Shown here in pieces: positions 26,542-33,438 of a DNA stretch of 43,263 nt. Under the pieces are notes generated by a model that had not been told where the DNA came from, did not search any database, and saw only the letters and a program-made list of their open reading frames with translations. The stretch is from Nitrosarchaeum sp. (GTDB taxonomy: Archaea; Thermoproteota; Nitrososphaeria; Nitrososphaerales; Nitrosopumilaceae): contig JAIOOR010000022.1 of the NCBI GenBank assembly GCA_021414365.1, positions 1 through 43,263 on the forward strand, written 5' to 3'. Position numbers and translations under genes: made by a program. Within the stretch, counting starts at the first letter, position 1. Every line of letters begins with the position of its first letter.

Positions 26542-28680
26542 TTAGTTAGTTGGAACAAAGTCTTTGTTTACTTCATAAATGAATACGCCTATCAGAGGTT
26601 GACCTTTCTCTGCATTGAAACTTGGAGATGCATGTACAAGTCTTAATGGACCATTACTATCAGAAGTGTATTTGATATCTTTTACATATATCGGAGTAAA
26701 TCCTGGTTGGTATGTTGCAGATTGTTGATTAGTTTGTAAATTGACATACGCTAAGGTAGTAAATGGGAACATTTTGCCTAACAAAGTATCATTCCAAAAA
26801 TAATCAGTTCCACTGATACCATCAGATTGCAGATATTGATCCGTGGGATTTCCTGCAATTCGTATAAACCATTGTTTTTTTGATTCATCACCACCACCTT
26901 GCAATATGTAAAGAGCTTGACCTTCGTTATCAACTGCCAATCTCTGACCTGAAATAAAGACTATAACATAATCAGCTTGCATATCTCTTAATATTTGCCA
27001 ACCTTCTTTTGGTGAACTGGTAAACATTTTGGCAAGACTTTCTATAATACTATCATTTAATGTTGAATTATCAGCTATGGTCGCTCTTTCTGCTAGGGTG
27101 GATATCCAATATCCATAATCCCACCAAGATGCAATTACCGCATCTTTAGGAGTATTGTTTTTTATCCATTCCATTGATTCTAACCAATCATTTGTACTTA
27201 CTGGGTAAGCAGTGCCACCATTAAGAATTGTAGGGGGGGTTTTTGCTGCTGTAACCCAATTTCCATGTGATGGGAAAGAAATTGGAATGACTAAAAGAAT
27301 TATTATTCCTACAATAAACGAAAATTTGAGAATTAAATTTTTGAATTGTTTCCTTTCTGTGTTGTTTAAAATCTCTTTTACAAGTACAGATAATCCTAAT
27401 GAAGATAGTATTATCAAGGATAAGGATGCAAAAACTTCTAATCTTACAAATGCAGAACTAACATATATTCCAATTAATCCAAAAATTAATGAAAACAAAA
27501 TCATATCATTTTTAATAAAACCAGAATTTTTTATTTGATGATTTTTTACAATTAACCAAATACCTAATCCTGCAAAGATCATCAGAATAGAATGAAATAA
27601 GAAGGATTGTTGGATTGTTGTACTAGCATGTTCTGCAACTGAATCTATTAAAGGAATAGAAGTAGTCAAAAAGGGATTAATTGCATTTAGATATCTATAA
27701 CTTGGAAGTGGTAGAAATTCTGTATTAGCATTAATTATCAAAATACATGTACCGATTATCAAAATAGATGCTAAAAATAATAAACCGTTTCTAGTTTTTT
27801 TGGTTTCATTACTTTTACTTTGAATAAAAATACAAACTATTATGAAAAGTGTTGGAATTATTAATGAAACTCCTCCCAATCCAAAGATGAAATTTGAACT
27901 TAATCTTTCAAAATTTAGAGAGATGAGAAATACTATTGCTGTAAAGAGAGGAATTGCCCATATGATAAATTTATGATCCGATCTTACAAAAGGCAGTGTA
28001 AGAAAGAAAATACCTATAGGAATTATAAAAAACTGGCTTCCACCCCATGCTGATATAGATAAAGGCACAATAATTCCTGCAGCTATTAATTTTGCAATTG
28101 CTATTTTTTTATTTTTAGAATTAATACCACTAAGCAGAAAATAGATTGCTAAGAGACCAAAGAATAATCCAAGAGGTTCGGATTTGAACCAACCTATAGT
28201 TCCTCTCAATATCAATGGTAATGAAACTGAGAAAAATAATGCGGAAAATAACCCAGCAGTTGTTCCTCCTATTACTCTAACTAATGCAAAAATTACAATA
28301 GTGCTAAGAGAACCAAAAATAACAGGAAAGAGAATTGTAAAGTCATAAAGTTCCATTCCCCCACCAAAAATCCAATATGTAACAGCAGCAGTAATGTGAA
28401 GTACTACTTGCGAAGTTTGGGAAACATCTCTGCCATGGGGATACCAACTTAGATTGTCATCCCACTGAAAATATGCATTTATTCCATTATCAACAATGTA
28501 TTGCGTAGCTCTATAATTGAAAAATGGATCAAATTCATTTAGCTCCCAACCATAATCAGCTGCTTGTGATCTAACTAAAAACGAAATAGAAAATGATAGA
28601 GAAAGAATTCCCACAATTAAGAGATGATGTAATTTAAGATCAAATTTTCCTAGTGAAAGTAAAGTTATGTTTGAAATCAA
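26542..28680 (-). CDS. aglB: Oligosaccharyltransferase AglB (STT3 family)
   Basis: Transfers lipid-linked glycan to Asn in Asn-X-Ser/Thr sequons outside the membrane. The 712-residue protein has an N-terminal membrane domain with about 11-13 spans. The first-loop catalytic acidic motif is NEFDPFFNYRA, with Asp51. The C-terminal soluble part carries the hallmark WWDYGYW motif near residue 520 followed by AERATIADNSTLN. The start is TTG, since a TAA immediately precedes it. It converges on nop10 with an 11-nt gap. It agrees with the N-glycosylated surface proteins expected of this group. Confidence 0.96.
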   Translation of the reverse strand: MISNITLLSLGKFDLKLHHLLIVGILSLSFSISFLVRSQAADYGWELNEFDPFFNYRATQYIVDNGINAYFQWDDNLSWYPHGRDVSQTSQVVLHITAAVTYWIFGGGMELYDFTILFPVIFGSLSTIVIFALVRVIGGTTAGLFSALFFSVSLPLILRGTIGWFKSEPLGLFFGLLAIYFLLSGINSKNKKIAIAKLIAAGIIVPLSISAWGGSQFFIIPIGIFFLTLPFVRSDHKFIIWAIPLFTAIVFLISLNFERLSSNFIFGLGGVSLIIPTLFIIVCIFIQSKSNETKKTRNGLLFLASILIIGTCILIINANTEFLPLPSYRYLNAINPFLTTSIPLIDSVAEHASTTIQQSFLFHSILMIFAGLGIWLIVKNHQIKNSGFIKNDMILFSLIFGLIGIYVSSAFVRLEVFASLSLIILSSLGLSVLVKEILNNTERKQFKNLILKFSFIVGIIILLVIPISFPSHGNWVTAAKTPPTILNGGTAYPVSTNDWLESMEWIKNNTPKDAVIASWWDYGYWISTLAERATIADNSTLNDSIIESLAKMFTSSPKEGWQILRDMQADYVIVFISGQRLAVDNEGQALYILQGGGDESKKQWFIRIAGNPTDQYLQSDGISGTDYFWNDTLLGKMFPFTTLAYVNLQTNQQSATYQPGFTPIYVKDIKYTSDSNGPLRLVHASPSFNAEKGQPLIGVFIYEVNKDFVPTN

Positions 28681-28781
28681 TTAGATTTTCTCTCTAAACT
28701 TTGTTTATTACTCTTTGGGATAAAAAATAATTAAAATTATTCACATATTTAAAACAGAGATTTAAAATCCATAAAGTCAAT

Positions 28782-29237
28782 TTAAGGAGAATATTTGCCT
28801 GTCAGTCTAGCTTCGGCAAGAATATGGTTTTTCATGGATTTTTCCACATCTGTTTTAGATGCACCCTCATTGAGGTTCAATTTATTATCTAATGCATACA
28901 ATTTGAAGATGTATGTATGCTCTTTATCAGGTGGAGCTGGGCCTCCATAACCAATTTCTCCAAAATCAGTTTTACCTTCAATGGAACCAGATGGAATTGA
29001 ATTTTCTTTGATTTCTGTTGTATTAGGTTCAATATTCCATATTACCCAATGAATCCAAATTTTTCCTACTGCACTCATTGCATCAGGATCATCCATTATG
29101 ATAACTAGTGACTTGGTATTTTGTGGTACTCCTTTAATCTTTAATGGTGGATTTATGTTGGTAGTTTTGTAGCCATATTTTTTTGGAATTTCCTTGCCAT
29201 TTTTAAAAGCACTACTTTCTAAAATTAAATCACTCAT
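28782..29237 (-). CDS. PEBP family protein (YbhB/YbcL type)
   Basis: A 151-residue phosphatidylethanolamine-binding-protein relative. It has the DPDA motif (LVIIMDDPDAMSAVG), the IHWVIWNI core and the GYGGPAPPDKEHTYIFKLYAL segment whose GxPPxxHxY pattern forms the ligand pocket. Length and order match bacterial and archaeal YbhB. No signal peptide is seen, so it is cytoplasmic. The function of prokaryotic members is not well defined. It lies alone between aglB and the PIN-domain gene. Confidence 0.9.
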   Translation of the reverse strand: MSDLILESSAFKNGKEIPKKYGYKTTNINPPLKIKGVPQNTKSLVIIMDDPDAMSAVGKIWIHWVIWNIEPNTTEIKENSIPSGSIEGKTDFGEIGYGGPAPPDKEHTYIFKLYALDNKLNLNEGASKTDVEKSMKNHILAEARLTGKYSP

Positions 29238-29271
29238 ATTAATTGTTGATGAATTCTACAATTAAATTTTA

Positions 29272-29655
29272 CTAAGATTCTAAAACGATTTTGTCATTTG
29301 AGAAAGACATTATAGAACCACCATATTCTTTGATTTGTTTTTTTAATTCCTTATCCATGGTACCAATGATAGCTTTATTTTTTTTTACATAATCAATTAG
29401 TTCTTTATCTGCAAAATTTCCAGAAATTGATATAATTTTAAAATTTTTTATAAAATCTCTAGTTGTAAGTGCAGATTGATTTTTTTGAGGGTTTTTAATT
29501 AATTCAGAAAGTTCATTGTGAACAACTTGCGGAACAACAAAAGTGACTTGTCCTATTTCGACATCAATATTATCAATATTTTTGATTCTTCTAGTAGCCA
29601 GATGAATTAGAAAACTCGTATCACAAATTACTTCAACCAAGTATTCCTGCTCCAA
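29272..29655 (-). CDS. PIN-domain protein, Fcf1/VapC9-like nuclease
   Basis: A PIN fold of about 120 residues: VICDTSFLIHLA gives the first acidic residue, VVHNELSEL the second and IIGTMDKELKKQIKEYGG the third acidic patch, so the metal-binding set of a ribonuclease seems intact. Archaeal proteins of this type are related to the rRNA-processing factor Fcf1/Utp24. The start is TTG at 29655, or TTG at 29640, which would leave an 8-base overlap with aIF2-gamma. The location directly after aIF2-gamma is common in archaea and suggests a ribosome-related job and not a toxin; no antitoxin partner is present. Confidence 0.8.
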   Translation of the reverse strand: MEQEYLVEVICDTSFLIHLATRRIKNIDNIDVEIGQVTFVVPQVVHNELSELIKNPQKNQSALTTRDFIKNFKIISISGNFADKELIDYVKKNKAIIGTMDKELKKQIKEYGGSIMSFSNDKIVLES

Positions 29656-30895
29656 TTAGTCTCCATCTGTCAGTAATTCTTCTGCTAATAGCCACATTAC
29701 CACCTTCAAATATGCAAGCAGGTCTTCGGAGTTCAACGTCTATATTATTTGATTTGATTTTAGAGACTTTGCCTAGAATTGGAGCAGTTCCAATGTTTAA
29801 TCGTAATAATTCTCCTACTTGAATTGGAAGTACTTTGGTATCTTCAGCTGCGCCAACAGCAGAGTCAAACAGATTTACTTCAAGTTTTATTTGGGTTGAA
29901 TTTTCAGGCAGTGTTCCAGGTTTTCCAATTACAGATCCTATAAAAGAATCACTTCTGGTCATTGCAGGATCTAGTTTAGTACCAATTGCTACCAACCCGC
30001 CAGGTTTTACGGAATCAACAATTCCAGCAGCTGTACCTAGAGAAGTAATTTCAGTCAGTAATGGCGCATATGGTTTCTTTTTTTCATCCATTATGCCAGG
30101 TTTAATTTCAATTTCATCACCAACAATAAAAGTTCCCTGTGTTAAGCTTCCTCCAATTACACCACCTTTGATATGTTTTAGTTTTGTACCAGGTTTGTTG
30201 ACATCAAAAGATCGTAAGACATGCATTATTGGTTCTTTAGATTCATCTCGCTCTGGAGTCTTAATGGTAGATTCTATTGCACCAATCAATGCATCTATGT
30301 TAAGTCCAGATTGTGCAGAAATTGGAATAATTGGTGCTTTTGCAGCATATGTTCCCTTGACAAACTTTGTAATTTCTTGATGATTAGTAATAGCTTCGTC
30401 GTATGAAATCAAATCTACTTTATTTTGTACTATGACAATTTGTTGTATTCCAAGTGTTTGAAGTGCCAAAAGATGTTCTTTAGTTTGCGGTTTAGGCACT
30501 TGTTCATTGGCAGCTACTAACAATAATGCTCCATCCATTAATGCAGAACCTGAGAGCATGTTTGCCATTAGACTTTCATGTCCTGGGCTATCTACAAAAC
30601 TAACAACTCTAGACAGTTCACTTTCTTTTCCACAATTATTACATTTTGGAGCTGTTGAATATCCTAATGGTTCTTCACAACTTTTACATTTGTAAAATGC
30701 TGCATCAGAGTAACCAACACGAATTGTAATTCCACGTTTTAGCTCTTGACTGTGAACACTTGTCCATGAACCTGTTAGTGCTTGAATAAGTGTAGTTTTA
30801 CCATGATCCACATGACCTGCAGTTCCAATATTTACACATGGTTGATGACCATATTTTTTTATGTACCAATCAGGAAGTGTTTCTCTCCAATGCAT
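29633..30895 (-). CDS. eif2g: Translation initiation factor aIF2 subunit gamma
   Basis: The GTPase subunit of aIF2. It shows G1 GTAGHVDHGKTT, a zinc ribbon CKSCEEP...CNNCG (about residues 73-92), G3 VDSPGHE, G4 QNKVDL and the OB/beta-barrel domains 2 and 3 that bind Met-tRNA. Length is 420 residues, typical of the family. It follows the S6e gene by 45 nt and overlaps the PIN gene at its end, giving S6e - aIF2-gamma - PIN, a familiar archaeal order. The ATG start is clear. Confidence 0.97.
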   Translation of the reverse strand: MHWRETLPDWYIKKYGHQPCVNIGTAGHVDHGKTTLIQALTGSWTSVHSQELKRGITIRVGYSDAAFYKCKSCEEPLGYSTAPKCNNCGKESELSRVVSFVDSPGHESLMANMLSGSALMDGALLLVAANEQVPKPQTKEHLLALQTLGIQQIVIVQNKVDLISYDEAITNHQEITKFVKGTYAAKAPIIPISAQSGLNIDALIGAIESTIKTPERDESKEPIMHVLRSFDVNKPGTKLKHIKGGVIGGSLTQGTFIVGDEIEIKPGIMDEKKKPYAPLLTEITSLGTAAGIVDSVKPGGLVAIGTKLDPAMTRSDSFIGSVIGKPGTLPENSTQIKLEVNLFDSAVGAAEDTKVLPIQVGELLRLNIGTAPILGKVSKIKSNNIDVELRRPACIFEGGNVAISRRITDRWRLIGAGILG

Positions 30896-30940
30896 GAATC
30901 AAAATGTAGAGCCGGTATATGTTAAGTTATTCTTTTTATT

Positions 30941-31321
30941 TTAAGATTCTGCTGCTACTTCAGCTGGAGCTTCTACTGGGAGTTCTCCATCAAATTTACA
31001 ATTTATCTGGTATATTTCTTCTGAAACAGTATTGCCGCGCATGAGTTTTCTTACTCTCTGTCCAATTTCTGCTGCTTGTAAGCCAACTCCTTTTGAAAGT
31101 AAAATATATTTTCTTGCTGAACCGTGAATATCATTTCTCATTGGCACTCCAGATTTATCGCTACCGCCAGTGAGTTTTAATTTTCCTTTCAATCCTACAA
31201 TAGATGCATCTGTTTCGTTACCTAGTTGTAAACCTAGTAATGTATTTGCATCACTGTCTTTCAACTCCTTAGTGATAGATTTTCCCTTTACATCTGATAC
31301 GGTAAGCTTGAAATTTGTCAA
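30941..31321 (-). CDS. rps6e: Small-subunit ribosomal protein S6e
   Basis: A 126-residue protein with the S6e core. It reads GLKGKLKLTGGSDKSGVPMR and the following basic region ARKYILLSKGVGLQ, then RVRKLMRGNTVSEEIYQIN, the archaeal S6e ending. A short acidic, alanine-rich tail follows. The start is TTG: the frame is closed by TAA only two codons upstream. It heads a transcript with aIF2-gamma and the PIN gene. The divergent zinc-ribbon gene begins 73 nt away, and the AT-rich box between them could serve both. Confidence 0.93.
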   Translation of the reverse strand: MTNFKLTVSDVKGKSITKELKDSDANTLLGLQLGNETDASIVGLKGKLKLTGGSDKSGVPMRNDIHGSARKYILLSKGVGLQAAEIGQRVRKLMRGNTVSEEIYQINCKFDGELPVEAPAEVAAES

Positions 31322-31364
31322 GTATTACAAAAAAAGTTGAACGACTAATTAACCTTTGGACATT

Positions 31365-31374
31365 ATTTTTAAAT
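31365..31374. promoter_or_regulatory. TATA-like box between S6e and the small zinc-ribbon gene
   Basis: ATTTTTAAAT is centred about 25 nt before the plus-strand ATG at 31395, fitting a leaderless transcript. It is near-palindromic, and in the minus direction (ATTTAAAAAT) it lies about 48 nt before the S6e TTG, so it may also drive S6e with a short leader. Confidence 0.45.
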
Positions 31375-31394
31375 CAAGATTACTTAACATACGC

Positions 31395-31517
31395 ATGGAT
31401 GATGAAATCAGATGTCCTAGATGTGATAATAAGATGATAGATATGCAAGCATGCCATATGTTTTGTCCTAAGTGTGGAGCACATTTGGATTGTTCAGATA
31501 AAGGAAATTTTTGGTAA
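31395..31517 (+). CDS. Tiny double-CxxC zinc-ribbon protein (40 aa)
   Basis: The 40-residue product is almost entirely a zinc ribbon: CPRC (residues 7-10) and CPKC (24-27), with additional cysteines at 20 and 33 and a histidine at 21. It starts at an ATG with a well-placed TATA-like box and stops directly against the stop of the minus-strand zinc-ribbon gene, with no bases between. The cysteine spacing resembles Sjogren/autoantigen-type (UPF0148) ribbons, but that is a guess. No function is assigned. Confidence 0.7.
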   Translation: MDDEIRCPRCDNKMIDMQACHMFCPKCGAHLDCSDKGNFW

Positions 31518-31691
31518 TCAAATGCCGGGTCTTTTTGGGATATAATCATATGACATGTTAATTGCCTGATCTTTCATAATTTCAAGATAAGTATCATAAT
31601 CTGCTTCAAAACTACAATGAGGACATTTTACATTAGTAATTTCATCATTTAAAATTGCTACTTTCTCACATTTAGGGCAACGTGCATCCAT
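31518..31691 (-). CDS. Small zinc-ribbon protein (57 aa)
   Basis: A 57-residue product beginning MDARCPKCEKVAIL with a second pair VKCPHCSFEAD, a classical two-CxxC zinc ribbon (four cysteines), followed by a helix and a polar tail. I prefer the ATG at 31691. A TTG at 31706 would add five residues, but the TATA-like box at 31711-31720 is 24 nt from the ATG and too near the TTG for a leaderless start. It ends flush against the convergent 40-aa zinc-ribbon gene. Function unknown; transcription- or translation-associated ribbons are the usual company of such proteins. Confidence 0.75.
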   Translation of the reverse strand: MDARCPKCEKVAILNDEITNVKCPHCSFEADYDTYLEIMKDQAINMSYDYIPKRPGI

Positions 31692-31710
31692 GATATTGTT
31701 TTTCAATCAA

Positions 31711-31720
31711 GATATTTAAT
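31711..31720. promoter_or_regulatory. Shared TATA-like box for tRNA-Gly and the minus-strand zinc-ribbon gene
   Basis: GATATTTAAT lies 29 nt before the tRNA-Gly 5' end on the plus strand. On the minus strand, as ATTAAATATC, it lies 24 nt before the ATG at 31691. Both spacings suit archaeal TBP sites, so one box may serve both genes. Confidence 0.4.
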
Positions 31721-31743
31721 CATAATTAATGAATTTGAGATAG

Positions 31744-31817
31744 GCGGTGTTAGTCTAGCTCGGTATGACGTCAGCTTCCCAAGCTGAAGGCCGCGGGTTC
31801 AAATCCCGCACTCCGCA
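31744..31817 (+). tRNA. tRNA-Gly (anticodon CCC)
   Basis: A 74-nt cloverleaf: acceptor GCGGTGT/ACTCCGC, D arm closed by GTC/GAC, anticodon stem TCAGC/GCTGA with loop TTCCCAA (anticodon CCC), variable loop AGGCC, T arm GCGGG-TTCAAAT-CCCGC, discriminator A. CCA is not encoded. The fifth acceptor pair is a T-T mismatch, the only flaw; the rest is perfect. It ends 4 bases before the stop of the convergent C39/TPR gene. Confidence 0.93.
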
Positions 31818-31821
31818 TATT

Positions 31822-32832
31822 TTATAATTCTCTGATTGCTTGTTCTATAGTTCCTCTGTCTTTAGCTTTTGGAAAAAGTTTCAAATAACTTTTAAGATCA
31901 TTTTTTGCTTCAGAGTTCTTTTTTTGTTTCTCTCTGAGATAAGCACGATTTTTGTAAATTTTTGCGGATCTTTTAGGATTGATTTCAATGGCTTTACTAT
32001 AACATAATTCAGATTTATCAAATTGGTTAGATTTCAGGTAATAGTTACCTAGTCCATTGTATGCAAGATAAAACCTATTGTTAATTTTGATACATTTCTC
32101 ATAATACTGTACACAATCATTGGAATTTTGCTCATTAAGTAAACTTCCTAACAAATACAATGCAGCTGAATTGGTTTGATCTAATTCAATTGCTTCTTTT
32201 AGAGATATCAAAGATTCGGATGTATTTTTTTGTATGCTTAATCTTTCAGAAATAAAACATAGCCTGTTTGATCTTTCACTTGAATCATTTTCTAGTTTTA
32301 TAGAAGACAAGATATTTGATGGAGCTAAAATGATCAACAGTCTTCCATCTTCAGACCATTCTTTATCAAAAATTGCTTGAGGTATTGCTCCTTCTTGCTG
32401 CTCGCCTGCTTGAGTTCCTTTCTGAATGTAATGGAAAATAGTTTTCTCATTATCATCATATCCAGATATTACTGAAGCATGTTGTGTGATTTCAGGAATT
32501 CCTGGAAGAATTACTATTGGTGGAATTCCAATGTCAATTATTTTTTTTAATTCAGACAAGGAAGAATGAATAATTTTACATGCCAAACCATGTCTTTCCG
32601 CAGATTCAATTCCTTCAATCAAGATACTTCCATTAGAATTAGGATATTGTTTTGCAGTTTCAATAGCCTCAGACATTGGAAGGTCAATATTCCAATATTT
32701 TGAAACTACATTGATTGGCAAAGGTAAGCAAATATTTTCTTCTTCTACTAAAGGAAGTAAAAGTTGATGATCCAAGGAATCCATGAAATTGAATAAATTT
32801 TGAGAGTTATTAAAATCAATCAGAGTGAACAA
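31822..32832 (-). CDS. C39-like cysteine peptidase domain fused to TPR repeats
   Basis: Residues about 20-170 resemble the C39-like peptidase fold. Cys35 lies at the start of a helix (NICLPLPINVVSKYW), the GLACKIIHSSL region and the loop GIPPIVIL follow, and His118 lies in QHASVISGYDD, matching the H-x-V-x-x-G-Y pattern. The usual catalytic Asp-Pro is not obvious. Residues about 205-330 are TPR repeats, for example AALYLLGSLLNEQNS, AYNGLGNYYLKSNQF and YKNRAYLREKQKK. A similar C39-plus-TPR design is known in bacterial PA2778-type proteins. No signal peptide is seen. The TTG start overlaps the amidotransferase gene by 13 bases, so the two are coupled. Substrate is unknown. Confidence 0.65.
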   Translation of the reverse strand: MFTLIDFNNSQNLFNFMDSLDHQLLLPLVEEENICLPLPINVVSKYWNIDLPMSEAIETAKQYPNSNGSILIEGIESAERHGLACKIIHSSLSELKKIIDIGIPPIVILPGIPEITQHASVISGYDDNEKTIFHYIQKGTQAGEQQEGAIPQAIFDKEWSEDGRLLIILAPSNILSSIKLENDSSERSNRLCFISERLSIQKNTSESLISLKEAIELDQTNSAALYLLGSLLNEQNSNDCVQYYEKCIKINNRFYLAYNGLGNYYLKSNQFDKSELCYSKAIEINPKRSAKIYKNRAYLREKQKKNSEAKNDLKSYLKLFPKAKDRGTIEQAIREL

Positions 32833-33362
32833 AACTTTTGAATTAAGTTTTGACCATCATCACTCATTTCAGGATGAAATTGGGTTCCAAAAATTGGTTT
32901 TTTATCATATTGAATAATTTCAAATTTACAGTTTTTGGATTTACCTATTGTAATTAAAATATCGGGTAATTTAGAAATCTCAAACTCATGGCTTTCAAAT
33001 ACTTGTAAATTATCATTGGAAAGGCGATTTTCTCTTTGAATGCTAATTATTTCATTACCTTTTTGAGAGAATGAAAGTTTTCGAATTGTTCCACCCAAAG
33101 TTAGAGCCAATATTTCTGCACCGTAACAAATTCCCAGTAATTTCTTATTATTTTGAATTGTATGATTAATTATTTTGGAATTGATCTCATTTGTTTTTTT
33201 TTCATTTTTTCTTCTTCCAGAGAGAATAAATGAATTGTAATTGTCGAGTAACTTTAGATCTAATAGTTCTGGTGTTTGTTTTTCAAATAATATTTTTTTG
33301 TTATTTAAAAAATCAGTTAAGTTTTTTGTGTATACAGAACCATTATCAATGACCAGCAGCAA
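32820..33362 (-). CDS. Class I glutamine amidotransferase, GuaA/TrpG-like
   Basis: A 180-residue stand-alone GATase1 domain: LLGICYGAEIL with nucleophile Cys79, and GTQFHPEMS with His163 and Glu165, complete the triad. The oxyanion region LSGRRKNEKK differs from the usual SGGP of GMP synthase subunit A, and no synthase partner is adjacent, so I do not call it GuaA. The start is TTG, forced by a TAA just upstream. Its 3' end overlaps the C39/TPR gene, which implies a joint role. It may supply ammonia to, or hydrolyse a glutamyl or related amide for, an unidentified reaction. Confidence 0.75.
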   Translation of the reverse strand: MLLVIDNGSVYTKNLTDFLNNKKILFEKQTPELLDLKLLDNYNSFILSGRRKNEKKTNEINSKIINHTIQNNKKLLGICYGAEILALTLGGTIRKLSFSQKGNEIISIQRENRLSNDNLQVFESHEFEISKLPDILITIGKSKNCKFEIIQYDKKPIFGTQFHPEMSDDGQNLIQKFCSL

Positions 33363-33438
33363 TTAGTACATAAAAAAACTCTACCTAATTTAATGTTCTA
33401 AAATATTTCAGGCATGATTTCCAAGAGATTTTCAAAGA

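Noticed and set aside
28726-28741. Inverted repeat AATAATT-AA-AATTATT after the PEBP gene as a terminator
   Set aside because: A stem of A-T pairs with a two-base loop is too weak, and such repeats are expected by chance in AT-rich spacers.
29272-29655. PIN protein as a VapC toxin of a toxin-antitoxin pair
   Set aside because: No small antitoxin gene adjoins it; it overlaps aIF2-gamma and is in a translation operon.
29835-30380. A 181-codon plus-strand open frame
   Set aside because: It lies wholly antisense to aIF2-gamma, is rich in Pro/Ser from complementary codons, and has no recognisable domain or promoter.
3041-31731. The 16-mer TTAATCATAATTAATG occurring at 3041-3056 and 31716-31731, both beside tRNA genes
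   Set aside because: It is AT-rich and partly self-complementary; about one such chance match is expected in 43 kb of this composition, and the two copies sit on different sides of their tRNAs. Not an attachment site.
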